Position numbers and translations under genes: made by a program. The notes beneath the pieces are model-generated. The model worked only from the letters and a program-made list of their open reading frames with translations. It had not been told where the DNA came from and searched no databases. A stretch of 64,000 nt of DNA, from the NCBI GenBank assembly GCA_030077755.1, contig JAQJZZ010000011.1, forward strand, positions 1,984,001 through 2,048,000. Reading direction: 5' to 3'. This DNA comes from Filosporella fistucella. Taxonomy: Eukaryota > Ascomycota > Leotiomycetes > Helotiales. Positions 28,875-40,983 of this stretch are shown piece after piece (position 1 is the first letter of the stretch; each line of letters begins with the position of its first letter).

Positions 28875-31800
28875 ATGTCAAGCTCGTCTTCTGAGCCCGA
28901 AAATGCCGCATCCACCGGATCGGTGAGACCTGGTAAAGGCCATGAAAACTCTCGGGATGGCGATCACAACAAAAGTGCGCGACGGGCACAACCCCCGAGA
29001 ACCAAGTCTGCTTCTCTCTTGACACAGGCTCTATCTACAAACTACGAAGCAGACGAGTTATCTGCAAACATCGAATCACTTTCTACCTCACCTCAGAGTC
29101 TCTCGTCTGCAACACCATTCCCCTCGCAAGGAGGGGGCCAACAGCACGATGGAATGACATTGGGCGGAGGCGCACAACAATCTACAGGTACAATGGCTAT
29201 GCTCGCTGGACAATCTGGCGTTGATATGCACAGAGCTACAAGTTTGGGAGGTAGCCCTAATTCTTCAGCGTCTCAATTTCTGTACCAAGATATGGGAGCC
29301 TTCAACTCCCTACTCAGTAATCATAGGGACTTCTTTAATGGAAGTAAGGGGCGGGGAACTTCTTTGGAACGGACGAAAAAAGAGAAGCGTGCACAGGAGC
29401 CTCCTCAAGGAACATACTCAGCTAATGCTGGGGATACCGGCATCGCTAGTCCCACTACGACGTCCGGCGCAACGTCGTCGAGCTCAATGTACAACAATCC
29501 TCCTACGGAAGGTCCAAGAGCAGAGTATCGATTGTGGAGGGATTCTCGTCCCGCTACTGCTACAGAGAAAACCTGGTCAATTGGAGGGCATGGGGATGAT
29601 GACGATCATGGACATGTCGAGAAATCCATCACAGATGCACTTGCTGGCGCTCAACCAAACAATCGCAGCCGAAAAGCAAGTCATAGTCTTAGATTTTTCA
29701 AAGAGGGTCTACCTGAGGATAAGGCAGCAAAACGAGACCCAAAGAACCGAGGACGTTCGAAAGATGGAGTTTCCCGGGGCAAGCCTCTTAACATACCTAT
29801 ACCTGATGGCGAACTATTGAATGACGGCCCGCAATCTCAGACTTCGAGGCAAAAGGACACCTCTGTCAGAACGTCCACTCCACCGACAGATGGCCAGGCA
29901 TCCCTTCATTCTCCTGCAAATGGAGATAGAGACATCTCGAGAAGTAGATCCGACAAAACATTGAACCCGGCGGAAGGACTTGCTGCTGAAGCCGGTTACT
30001 TCGATCCCTCACACTCGATCGAGACCATATCAGAAGAGCAATCGAAAAGCATTCCTCCAGAACTACTTGCTGATATTCGCAAGCACCATAATTTGACTCC
30101 CGGTGCCAACAAGGGAACTTCATTCTCCCGCAGCATTCCCGTGACTGAATCAGAGCGGCCTCTTCTCCTCGCCAAAGACCAAGAACGAATTCAGAGTGAG
30201 CATCAATCTTCAAGCAATGAAGACAAGGAACGCGACCGAGATGGCTCAGATGGAGCAGATCTAGCACATCTCAAAAGTGCCGATGAAGAGGACGACTCTG
30301 GAGAAGAGCATATATCTTCGGCCCTATTCGTCCCTCACAAGACTCCACACGAGTCCCCAGAGAGGGATCGTGTCAGGTCAAACCATGAGAAAGAGCCGCA
30401 GAATGACAACTCAGAATGGTTGGAAGAGCATGACATTTCGACTCGAGAGCCAGGCAGCAAATACCCTATTCAAGAGACAACGTCACGGCCATTGCCGTCT
30501 CCTACTTTCATGAAGCAACCGAGTCCATACAGCGATAAAGAACCATCTCTCAAGCACGGGCAGACATCCTCAGGTTTTGAACGAGCATCTCGTCGTCGCG
30601 GTGATATTACGCCTTCTGAGGACGGGTTTGATCAAACTGATGATGATATCACGCCTCCTGGTACCCTGAAACGCACCGGCCAAATTCCAAGTGAACACAT
30701 CCATGACCATCAGCAAAAGCCTGAGCAGCCTCTAGAAGCCATTGAATTGATTCCATACCGACACCAGGTCGGCGGCCACACAACTATGTGGAGATTTTCG
30801 AAGCGCGCAGTTTGTAAGCAGTTAAACAACCGTGAGAATGAGTTTTACGAAAAAGTTGAGCAGCATCATCCACGGCTACTTAAGTTCTTACCTAGGTATG
30901 CATTAATCCTCCTTCCGTGCCGCCTACAATGGCCTCGAAGCTGAGTCTCCGTCAAGAGCCCAATCGCCTCTTCCTATCAGCAGTTTTTTTTTTCAACTTG
31001 CTAATAAAGGACTTTTGTTTTGATTGCAGATATATTGGTGTACTGAACGTCTCATATGAGAAGCAAATTCGGCGCCGTTCCACACGAAAAGACGAGCCTG
31101 ATTCAAATGCAGAACATCAGGACACGCAAAGCTCGGTAGAAACCCATGCCAATGGAAGTGCTCCGGAACCTCTTGCTGCTACAAATTCAGATTCTAGGAT
31201 CACCATCGCCTCAGAGAGAAGTCGAGTTGTCAGCCAGTCCCTTCAATCCTCTTCTGTGCCCGTTCCAACTGTCAATTTTGCAGACAATAGACACATTCTT
31301 CCTTCAAGTTTTCTCAAAAGCCAGATGCAGCATCGATCGTTGAGTGATACCGTGGCGGCTCACGTTTCATCTGGCCCGACTCTCAATCAATCACAATCAG
31401 AGCCCCCAACGGACGATCTGCCAACACGGCCACAATTGTACGAAAAGTCTGCTGTAAGCTGGGGTGCAACAACCGTGAACAAAGACCTCAGGAATCAAGT
31501 TTTCTCCGATGCATTTTTGCGCCAACCAATCCCTATTCAAACTCATAAGAAGCCCGCATCAAGAAATAGAGATATTCACCATAGAATTGGCAATGGGTCA
31601 GCCTTGCGCAGTTCAAATTCAGAGTCCAGTTTGAAGACCGCACAGCAAAGCCAGCAAAGTCCATTTCACCTGACTGAAGAGTCTATGCGAAGGAGAGCTA
31701 TCAAAACATCAGCAGAACGAAGATCAGCACCGAAACCTCTGTCCTCTGCAGGACCATCAACCACTGAGATAAATGTCCAGACTGTGGATGCCGAAGTCGA

Positions 31801-32992
31801 AGTGGAGTCCCAATGCGACGACAAATCTGGTACAAGTGCCCCAGAATTCGAAATGCCTTATTCTGAGGAGGGCCGCAACGGTAAACGGCCGCGGCGCTAC
31901 TCTGGCAACAGCCTAAGACGTAAACCATCGGATGTGACAGATCATCGAGGCAATCTTAAGTACTACCAAGAAGCGGATGATGCTGGTTATAAGGGGGACG
32001 TTGAGGAAGATGTGTTTAGAATGGACTCGGAACCTGGCGAGCAAGGTTCCAGTAGCAAGTTACCCATAAATGGAAATGCACAACCAGGTGCTGATGCAAT
32101 GGGAGGTAACACCACCAGGGCACCTGCTTCTTCGTCGAATTTAGTGAGAGCAGACAATTCCACCGTCGTTACGCACGGTGGGCAACAACAACTTCTTGCG
32201 GCCCCTCGTCCAGTCAACCCAAAAGAAGCAAGAGCCCTGCCCGGCTCGCGTGTAGAATATTTCTTACTGCTCGAAGACCTGACTGCTGGTATGAAACGAC
32301 CTTGTATCATGGACCTCAAGATGGGAACTCGACAATATGGAATTGATGCAAAGGAGAGTAAGCAAGAATCGCAACGTAATAAATGTGCAGCAACTACATC
32401 CAAGGAACTTGGCGTCAGAGTCTGTGGGCTACAGGTATGGGATGCCAAGAATCAAAAGTACGTCTTCCAAGACAAGTACTGGGGTAGGGATCTCAAGGCT
32501 GGTACGGAATTTCACAATGCCTTGAAAAGATTTTTGTACGATGGACTCGATTATTCTAGTGTTCTTCGGCATATACCTTCGATTCTTCACAAGCTGTCCC
32601 AGCTTGAGGTTATCATTCGCAGTCTTAATGGTTACCGTTTTTATGCCGCTAGTCTCCTGATGTTTTATGACGGGGAGACTGAGGAGATTTATGAGAGTGA
32701 TAGCACAGCCACAGACAAGGAGTTGCACGTCAAGAGGAAAGAGATAGACTTCAAAATCGCGGATTTTGCAAATGGAGTGACGAAGGAGGACCTACGACTA
32801 GAGGATGCTCCCTGCCCCCCAAAGCATCCTGACGCACCTGATCGAGGTTTCTTGAGGGGTTTGAAGAGCCTCAGGAGATACTTTTTAGCGATTCAACGGG
32901 AGATACAGAATGAGATGGGAATCAGGAACGGCAACAACGGTCAAGAGCAGGATTATGGTTATGATGATGACGAAATCGATGTGAGCAACTAA
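28875..32992 (+). CDS. KCS1: inositol hexakisphosphate kinase
   Basis: Exons 28875-30895 and 31030-32992; 1327 aa. Kcs1 phosphorylates IP6 at position 5 to make 5-IP7, which binds SPX domains and controls phosphate signalling and polyphosphate. The IPK family signature PCIMDLKMG (P-x3-D-x-K-x-G) lies at residue 1098. The conserved ELIPYRHQVGGHTTMWRF and LLKFLPRYIGVLNVSY elements span the intron, whose phase-2 join rebuilds Arg-Tyr. The 3' half has KELGVRVCGLQVWD, FLYDG and LNGYRFYAASLLMFYDG, and the late motif EIDFKIADFANG. The first 640 residues and a 300-residue insert between kinase elements are disordered, as in other fungal Kcs1. The intron is 134 nt with a poly-T tract. The frame begins upstream without ATG, so the first in-frame ATG at 28875 is used; an extra upstream exon is possible. 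Confidence 0.93.
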
Positions 32993-34902
32993 AAATTTGT
33001 GTTCGTGTATGAAGTTTACTGGTCGACTTTCGACGTTTCTATTTGATTTGATTCGAAATCAAATCATAGGGTTAGGGGCACGATTATGGCTTTACATGTT
33101 TTGGCGTATGGAGGAATAGGTTGCGCATACCCTGCATTGGCAACGGCGTTATGAGTTGAAGGGAATGGAATGGTTGTAAATGGTTAAACTTTCTGCTCTC
33201 AAGAGCTCAGTGGTGGTTCATAGCTACCGCCTGAATGATACCTGTCTATTGTTACGAATGATGTTCCGATGATAGTTTTGCTGTTTCTTTGCAAAACGTT
33301 TTAACACGGCAATTGGCAACCATCCTCTTTGCTTGCGGCGAAGTGGCATTCTTCGTGTCCCCACAAAACACGGCGTCGTCCCGTGGACGACGTTGATGCA
33401 GAGATGTGTGAGGAGCCCGAGAATAGTAGAGGAATTGGCGCGGCAATACTGTTGAATTTCAAAGGCATTGATTCCAGGCGAGGCAAGACCTCCTCTTTTC
33501 GAAGTCGATTTAAGGTCACAAGGTCCTTCAACCGACACCTGGGGGGCGAGTGGCACAGAGTGCGTGCTGGTCTTGGATATAATCAACGTTTACCTGTAGT
33601 CGATTTCAAGTTAATTCGACACGCCAGTCGGGATATGGCTTAGTTGCAACCTGACAACTAGTTTTTGTTCGGGATACTGATATCACCTTCTGCCACCCAG
33701 ATTGCCGACATGCTATGTACAAAATTGTTTTGACTGATTCAATTAAAAGTTTTAGTTAACTTACTTCATCATCTCGGGAAGACCAATTCTTTAATGGACC
33801 AAAGGAAGTGGAGTGTGTTTTGTAAGGGCCAGAGTAAGAATCTCGCAGTACGCAGGATCACATCCGCCTTGATCCGACTGATTTCAACATAGAGACTTGT
33901 TTTCTCTCTGAGTGTATAGGCAAATCGTGCGTGCTATCAATGCTCTCCCCATGCTTCAGACGTCTTCTTTTACTGGTTTGCAACCATCTCGGTTGCAATC
34001 AATCTGAACGGCAGCTATTTCCAGGTCAGGTAGTCAAGTCTCTTCAATGACAGAGCAACAGATACCGCAGCGTGCGATACATCGCTGACTTATAGACAGG
34101 GCTCGCTCATCGCGTCGTAAACAGCCCCAATCTAAACCATAATGAAATTCCGAATTGGCCTCTGTGGGAGAGCGGTCACTCAGAGACGATGCACTTCCGA
34201 AAGGAGGTCTCAAACTTATCACGGGTGACTACCAAAGTGTATCGACCGCGTATATAACATGTTTGGAGACCCACTGTGTATTTGAAAAGTAGTGGGATTA
34301 AAGATTTTCGTCAAAGGACACTAAAGATGTGCTGCAATACTGTAGCAACAAGCTGGTCAGCTAGAATTATGATTTGTCCTAGGCACCCACTAATTATCAC
34401 TGAATGTGCCTCACTGTCCATAGAGTTATCTCTCCAGAGCGTAGCGATAAAAAAGAACACTAACCTATGTATAGAGATCATATATGTGAGTAAAATACTG
34501 ATACTCATCGACCAGTGTGACCAGACTCTTCTGTTTCTGACCCTAACTTTGGAAGATTTCGGGCCCCTAGATGCGACTGTCGAAAAGTACCTTACAATCT
34601 CTTGAGCTGCTCGTAAAAGATAGATAGTTACCCAAAATGACTCGAGTGTGGCCCGGCCGATACAGGATCCTGAAATTCAGAGCAAGTAATCCAAGATCCA
34701 TTGGGGTGCGGCAAGCGTGTGCAGCAATAAAGTGCGGGAATCCCGTCCAGTGGGTTTGTCACGTCTACACGTGACTAGCGTGACAAGAGATTTGGTACGC
34801 GTCATCCAAACATCCCGCCGAGGCAAGGTACATGTCGCGATTAACTTGTATACAACCCTTCATTGCCTCGACACGGGAAAGAATAACTGCCCAATCAACG
34901 AA
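32993..34902. promoter_or_regulatory. gene-poor spacer and EME1 promoter
   Basis: 1.9 kb with no gene I can support. The left part is KCS1 3' UTR. The 3' 200 bp precede EME1 and contain an MluI cell-cycle box ACGCGT at 34797-34802 and the inverted repeat GTCACGT/ACGTGAC at 34758-34775. The open frames at 33224-33643 overlap on both strands without family resemblance. Confidence 0.4.
34797..34802 (+). promoter_or_regulatory. MCB-like ACGCGT box upstream of EME1
   Basis: Hexamer matching the MBF binding core, 100 nt before the EME1 start. MBF drives G1/S expression of many replication and repair genes in fungi. Only one copy is seen, so chance occurrence is possible. Confidence 0.35.
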
Positions 34903-37362
34903 ATGACGGCAGAATTTATCAATTTGATTTCTTCCTCGCCCGAAGTATCACCACGTCCCAAATTTCATGCTCCTAAGTCCCCGGCGCATCCTCCTTCGAA
35001 AGCACTTACCTTCGAAACCGCAAGTCAAGGACATTCAATATCTTCTGTTGAAAATGGCAGGGGACAATCTGCGAAGTCTATGGTGTCGACTGTGGCCGTC
35101 ACCTCAACCTCTAAATCAATTGGTCCCTCGAGCATCACTTCGAGCCAGAGTTTTGTGAAGCCAGCTTGGAATTTCAGTGGACTTGAAGGAGAGAAATCAA
35201 AAGATAATTCAACTACAAAAACAAAAAATGATGTTTTCTTCCTCGAAGATGACTTTGATACCACAATCGACAGCAGTTTTCTCACCAAGGCCCCATCGAA
35301 ATCTTCAATTGAGTGTCAAAAGGCGGTTTCAACAACTACTGCTAAGTCGATTGGAAAATTCAAGCCCAGCAATGAGGTATACTACCTAGAGGACGATTTC
35401 GATAGCACCATTGATCTCGATGGCAGCATGCTCAAGGGCAAATCACCTCCAAAGACTGCCGTGTCTTCCTCCAAACCCATCACATCCGCTTTATCGAAAC
35501 CGCCCCAAATTCCAAAAAAGCAGAACAACTATTTTGTACTGAGCGATGACTCGGACATAGACACTTTACCCCAGTTGAAGCCTCATCCTGGAGTAGAGGC
35601 TCCGAAATCCTCAATGACCTCGTCCAAACCAGCGTTTCTTACTACGAGCAGTGTTCCGCAGAACCTACCTGTGAAAGGCTCCAACGAGTTTTTCTTCCTC
35701 GATCATTCTGATATTGAAGCTGATCCTGATGATCCCTTCACCTCAGAATATCTACCGCTTAACAAGAAAAGACGTCTTTCATCCTCTCCTCCATCCAAAC
35801 CGGTTGCCAAGGCATCTGGCTTCAATAGATCCCACTCCAATATTGAGTATTCGACTACTACTAAACGAGGTTCAGGACCTCGTTCGAAACCGGTAAAAGA
35901 TAGAACTTTTGATCCGATCGAATTTACGAGTTCACCCGATCCAATTGCAGAGGCTGCAAGAAAGAGGAAAGAGAAGAGAAAGCAGCCAATTGATAGTTCG
36001 GATGAAGATGATATCTTTGGGCTTGAGCCTATCCATGAGGAAAGGAGTGGAAGCAGCTCCGGCCATAAGTCCAGAAAAGCTGCCATGGGCGCATCCTCTG
36101 ATTCTGAATTACCAGAGCTACATGCTATTGCGGCGAATTCCAAAAAGAAGTCAAAAGTGATTGATTCGAAGAGCGTGATGGAAAAATACAACGCGAGCAA
36201 GGCTAAAGAGAGGGCTACGAAAGAAAAGGCAGTAAAGGCCAAGGAGAAGGCCGCTACCAAAGATGCAGAAAAAGAGCAGAAAAGAATCGATAAAGAGAAC
36301 AAGGCAAAAGAGAAGGCAAGGGCAACTGAATTAGCCAAAGTCAATACACTTCGTACAGACAAAAAGATATCTACACCTGAAATGATTGTTGATTTACCTA
36401 GTTGTCTGCCGCCAAAACTTAGAGAACAAATCGAAAAGTTTCTTTCACCTTTGGAGGTCGAGTACACTGAATGGGAGTCCGATATCCCCATAGTTCGATG
36501 GAGAAGGAAGGTTACTGCAGAATGGAACCCAGACTTGGACATTTGGGAACCTATTTCGCGGAAGATTAAAAGTGAGCGGCATGTATTGTGCATCCTTACC
36601 GCGAAAGCATTTGTCGATATGGCAATTGGTGCAGAAGGGGCGGATCTTGACACTCATGTCCTCAAGCTGAAGTCCAAATTTGACTCTTGCGAGATTATAT
36701 ACCTGGTAGAGGGCATGGTAGTTTGGCAGAGGAAAAACAAAAATCTTAAAAATCGACAATTCACCGAGGCTGTCAGGAGCCATCTCACCCAAGGAGATGC
36801 CCCTTCTGCGAGCCAACGGGCAAAGAAGAAGAAGGAAGCTGAATATGTGGATGATGATATAATTGAAGATGCCCTATTGAGGTTACAAGTCATGCACGGC
36901 GCTCTCATCCATCACACTGCAGCTTTGATGGAGACTGCTGAGTGGGTGTTGACCTTTACACAACATATTTCCACCATTCCTTACAAGTAAGAACAAGTCT
37001 GTTTTCTCATTATCCGCTAGCTGACATGGCATCATAGGACTCAAAAACAGGCACTAGATACAACATTCTGCATGGAATCCGGCCAGGTCAAGACTGGTGA
37101 TGGTGCATCTGACACATACGTCAAGATGCTGCAAGAAATAATGCGCATTACTGCACCTATTGCTTATGGTATAGCGGCCGAGTATCCGACTGTGCAAAGA
37201 CTGGCAAGTGGTTTGGAAGAAAATGGGCCTCTGGCTTTGGAAGACTGTATGAAATGCGCGAATAAGGATGGAGCATTTACAGACAGGAGAATAGGACCTG
37301 CGATCAGTAAGAGGGTATATACAACTTTCACTAGTAGAGATCCTACAACTATGGATATCTAG
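34903..37362 (+). CDS. EME1: Mus81 partner, crossover junction endonuclease subunit Eme1
   Basis: Exons 34903-36986 and 37038-37362; 802 aa. Eme1 (Mms4) forms the structure-selective endonuclease with Mus81 that resolves recombination intermediates in the nucleus. The ATG gives MTAEFINLISSSPEVSPRP, the SIM-like N terminus typical of Eme1; upstream frame has no ATG. Residues 100-275 carry four similar acidic motifs. A long basic coiled stretch (lysine/alanine-rich, about 420-485) precedes the ERCC4-like region, about 505-700, with LREQIEKFLSPLEVEYTEWE, VRWRRKV, RHVLCILTAKAFVDM and CEIIYLVEGM. The C-terminal helix-hairpin part is in VKMLQEIMRITAPIAYGIAA and KDGAFTDRRIGPAISKRVY, reached through the intron (AA/G split lysine). 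The nuclease-type ERKxxxD motif is absent, as expected of the non-catalytic partner. Confidence 0.9.
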
Positions 37363-37897
37363 ACTTGAAGAGCTGGTTTCTTGATCATGCTTTATGGAAA
37401 TGATGTATTACTGATGGGTCAGATTTTAGGAGGCTTTAAGACAAGCGTGGTTCAAGCCCAGACTGAGGATGACCCATTTTTAGTAATGACGAAGGCTCAA
37501 TATATGTTTAATGTTGAAACCCTTTGCATATTGCAGGAATACGTGATGTGTTACTAGTGCCGAAATATTTAAATAGACAGAGCGGACTAAAGTATCGCAA
37601 ATGGCATCCTGAACTAACGGCTAAGTTACTTGGGAGCTAGGCATAACAAGAGAGGGGGCACTGGGCGAGTAATATGTCATGGATCTGACTTCAAAAGAGC
37701 GATTGGATTGCAAGTGAGTCGTGTCTTGCGATCGCCATCACGTATCTACCCTCAAAAGTGGGGTAAATCAAATTCAACATTAAGGTTCAGGTTAGATCTG
37801 CAAGTAACTTGTTATATTTAATCATCAAAAATAAACCGTGTAGGTTTTCTATTGCTCTTGCGACCATTCAACCAAATTTCAAATACCTGAGATCACA
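37363..37897. other. intergenic between EME1 and Ntn hydrolase genes
   Basis: 535 bp between tandem plus-strand genes, with EME1 3' UTR and the downstream promoter. Nothing recognisable in between. Confidence 0.5.
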
Positions 37898-39095
37898 ATG
37901 CCGTCTAAGGCTTTGGAGTTTGTTGCTCCAGAACGAATAGATCTTGCTGGTACCCACAGACAGGTAATGAAACGCAGCATATAGATTAGGACGCAAATAA
38001 CCTGATAAAATGACAGATCGGTCTTCAACACGGCCGTCGTCTCGAAACTAAGATTAAACGGCAAATCTCGGTCTACGAAAAGATGTTTCTCCAGACTTCA
38101 AACTTAGACTGGAAACAAGTCTGTCTTATTGCTGAGGAATACGATCAGACAATCAAGAGACTTACTCCACATCTCCATGAAGAGATCGTTGGTATTGCCG
38201 AAGGTGCCAGTTTAGATGTGCTCGATATCATTGCTCTTAACTGCAGAAGTGAAATCGCGTTAGGCAATTTCTCGGATGGGTGTACCAGTTTGGGATGGAC
38301 GACTGAGACGGGTGTTATATTAGCACAGAACTGGGACTGGACCGCGAGAGTGAAAGAAAATCTTGTCTTGATGTCTATTGAGCCCTTTGGGAAGCCAAAA
38401 ATGTGGATGGTTACTGAGGTCAGCTTTGACTACGTGGGTACGCGATAATACCTTACTGACTGAAGCAGGCTGGAATCGTTGGCAAAATAGGCTTCAACTC
38501 CTCTTCTGTGGGAGTAAATCTCAATGCTATTCGAGCCAAACCTACAGATCCGTCTAAACTCCCAATTCATATAACTCTCCGTCTCTGTCTAGAATCCACC
38601 TCTACAGTCTCAGCAATCGCCCAATTGGAATCACTAGGCGGAGTCGCCTCAGCACAGCACATCCTCATAGCTGACCCCAAAGGCTCAATAAGTCTCGAAC
38701 TCTCTCCGAAAGGAAACTCATACATTCAACCTAATGATCAAGGCATAGTCTGTCACACCAACCACTTCCTCGAGAATCGCTTCGTAGATGAACGATGTCT
38801 CTGGTCTGGGAGCCCTATTCGATTGACACGCATCCAGAAACTTTCAGCAGAGCTAGCGAGTGGTGAGAAAGCTGTATCAAATGACGCTTTGAGGCAGCAT
38901 GTTTTCTCGGATTTATTTAATGCACCTCAGGCTATTTGCTGCCAAGAGGATCCAGACCGGCCGATTGAGATGAGGAGTAGTACACTTTTCAATATTATTA
39001 TGAGGTTTGAGGATCGAAAGCAGGCTTCTGCTGAGGTCGTGTGGGGAAAACCTGGAAGTGGGGAGGAAGGACCTATATTGAGGATTCCGTGGTAG
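37898..39095 (+). CDS. acyl-CoA:6-APA acyltransferase-like Ntn hydrolase (C45)
   Basis: Exons 37898-37963, 38017-38418, 38469-39095; 364 aa. Related to isopenicillin N acyltransferase (PenDE/AatA) and its widespread relatives, which are N-terminal nucleophile hydrolases matured by self-cleavage. The family order is present: GTHRQIGLQHGRRLETKI, the EIVGIAEGASLDVLDIIALN region, NCRSEI and the cleavage site FSDGCTSLGWT with Gly110-Cys111, followed by ILAQNWDW. The second half has IVGKIGFNSSSVGVNLN and IVCHTNHFL. Unlike the penicillin enzyme, there is no peroxisomal C terminus (it ends RIPW) and no penicillin cluster neighbours are seen. It is likely an AatB-type cytosolic relative with an unknown acyl substrate. 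Confidence 0.85.
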
Positions 39096-40983
39096 AAATA
39101 GGATCTAGGGCAAGATAGAAGGTACACATCAATTTTGGTTATCTTCAACTGGCTAATTTCTTGGACCATTACTTCGTCGATCAGACGCCTTTATATGCGA
39201 TGCCATCTTGTACATTAAGTTCAGACACGAATTCCTATTCCCCAGCCTCCTCGGCCCATGTCTGCACCTTGATAAGGCATGGTGTATGAGCCAACAAGGT
39301 TTGTTGACCATACGTCTAAGATTCTGTCACTTTGCCACCCAAATCATAACTTACCTTCGGCATTCAATCATGTATTTCCACACGAGTTCAGAGTACTCGA
39401 TAACTACATTAGCCAGGTAAGGCGAGGAAAGGTTGCCATATTCTGAAGAAAGCAGAGGCTCAATACTACAGAGCCAGTTCAAGGAGATGCATTTTCGATG
39501 AAAGGAAGGAGCAGCGCAAGAAGACATTGCCGGCATCCAAGAGAGAGGGGTTACAATTAGCTCACTTACAGCTAGACATAAAAATAGTCAGAGACCAGTA
39601 GCTGACCATTTCAGCTTCTTCATATAAACTATTACAGTTTCCTATTTAAAATCGAATGGACAGCAAAACAAATGTACCACCCCTGACAGTGCACTGATTG
39701 TTCATATGGATAAATATAAACAACCAACATCTCGGGACTTCTCCACTAACAGGTTGCAAGGCCAAAGTCACTCCAAGTACCATCTTATCTCCAGATTGCG
39801 GTGAGGAAATGTACAAGGAATGTTCCTGAGTGTTGCAGGGCAGTTTGCAGAGCGGGACACCGAACCAATATAAATGTATTTTGGGGTTGACTTCTGATTG
39901 AGTAGAAAAAGCGGGGTAGGAGTATGACAATCATAAATCTGACTGATATGCATAAAATCTGCAGCATCTGTCACTATCATACCTCGTGGCATGATCGAAT
40001 GACTTTTCGAACACGGATGTTGAATTGCCTTTGACGTTGATAGGAGGGCGTCGGTTGCATTGAGGGATTGGAGACCGGGCGTTATGTTCAGAAATAGCTT
40101 GAGGAAATTCTACCAAGAACTTAATTGCTATGGCACAGCCGTAATTCCATAAATTAAAGACACTGCATTAAATCATAGAGCTTGACTTTCAGCTCGACCG
40201 AAGAATCGTGCAAAGATAGGGGCAATCGTGTGCGTCACGTGTCACTCCCCTCCCAAGCGAATCTCAATTCCATCTTCATCCGATACCCTAAACTCATCCG
40301 AAAATCTACATCTAAAATAAGCTTTACTCAAGCTTTGCTGCCCGTTCAACAATGGCATCATCTTCCATCAACCATCCCCTCATCTCCTCAAGGAGTATTG
40401 GATATCCTAGAAAATCCCCACTTGCCCTACAGGACAGCGTTAGCTGGTGGCCCACATCTAGTCCGAGGGGTTGTATCAGACTGCTTTATTGAGACTGTAC
40501 TCGTTTCAACTCTCGTGTCGACTGCTTGCAACCCCTGTGGATATATCATCAACAGCGCTTTTCCGTGAGAAATGCAGTCACCACGGGATTCAGGTTAGGT
40601 TTAGCTTGTTTCTGATTCTTCTGTTCTTTTTTTGTACCTGCAGTGGTGGTGGTGGTGGTGTATGCTGTGCTGTTTTGTACTTGGTCCGTTCCTATCTCCG
40701 CAGTGCTATCATCACTTCTTTACGACTCCAAACTTTTGGGCTTGTAACCTCTTTTCTTGAGCAGGCCTGGTATTTTCATTCTTTTCTTGTGTTTGATTCT
40801 GGTTCTCGGTCGTTCATTCAACGCTGGTCGCTCCTTTGACAGGATTATTTGATACATTCATTTCAAGCTTCACATTTTATCAGTTCTCTTCGACTTCGAC
40901 AAATCCTTGATATCTATAATCCGGGATAGAATCAATTGCCTCTTATCCAGCCTCTAAAAAATTTCGACAAACATAATATCATA
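39096..40983. promoter_or_regulatory. gene-poor spacer upstream of DCW1
   Basis: 1.9 kb with no supportable gene. A CACGTG E-box lies at 40236-40241, and pyrimidine-rich tracts precede the DCW1 start. Overlapping open frames at 40182-40839 have no family resemblance and look like leader sequence. Confidence 0.4.

Noticed and set aside
33224..33643. overlapping frames in the KCS1-EME1 spacer
   Set aside because: Open on both strands at once, no family match, no splice signals.
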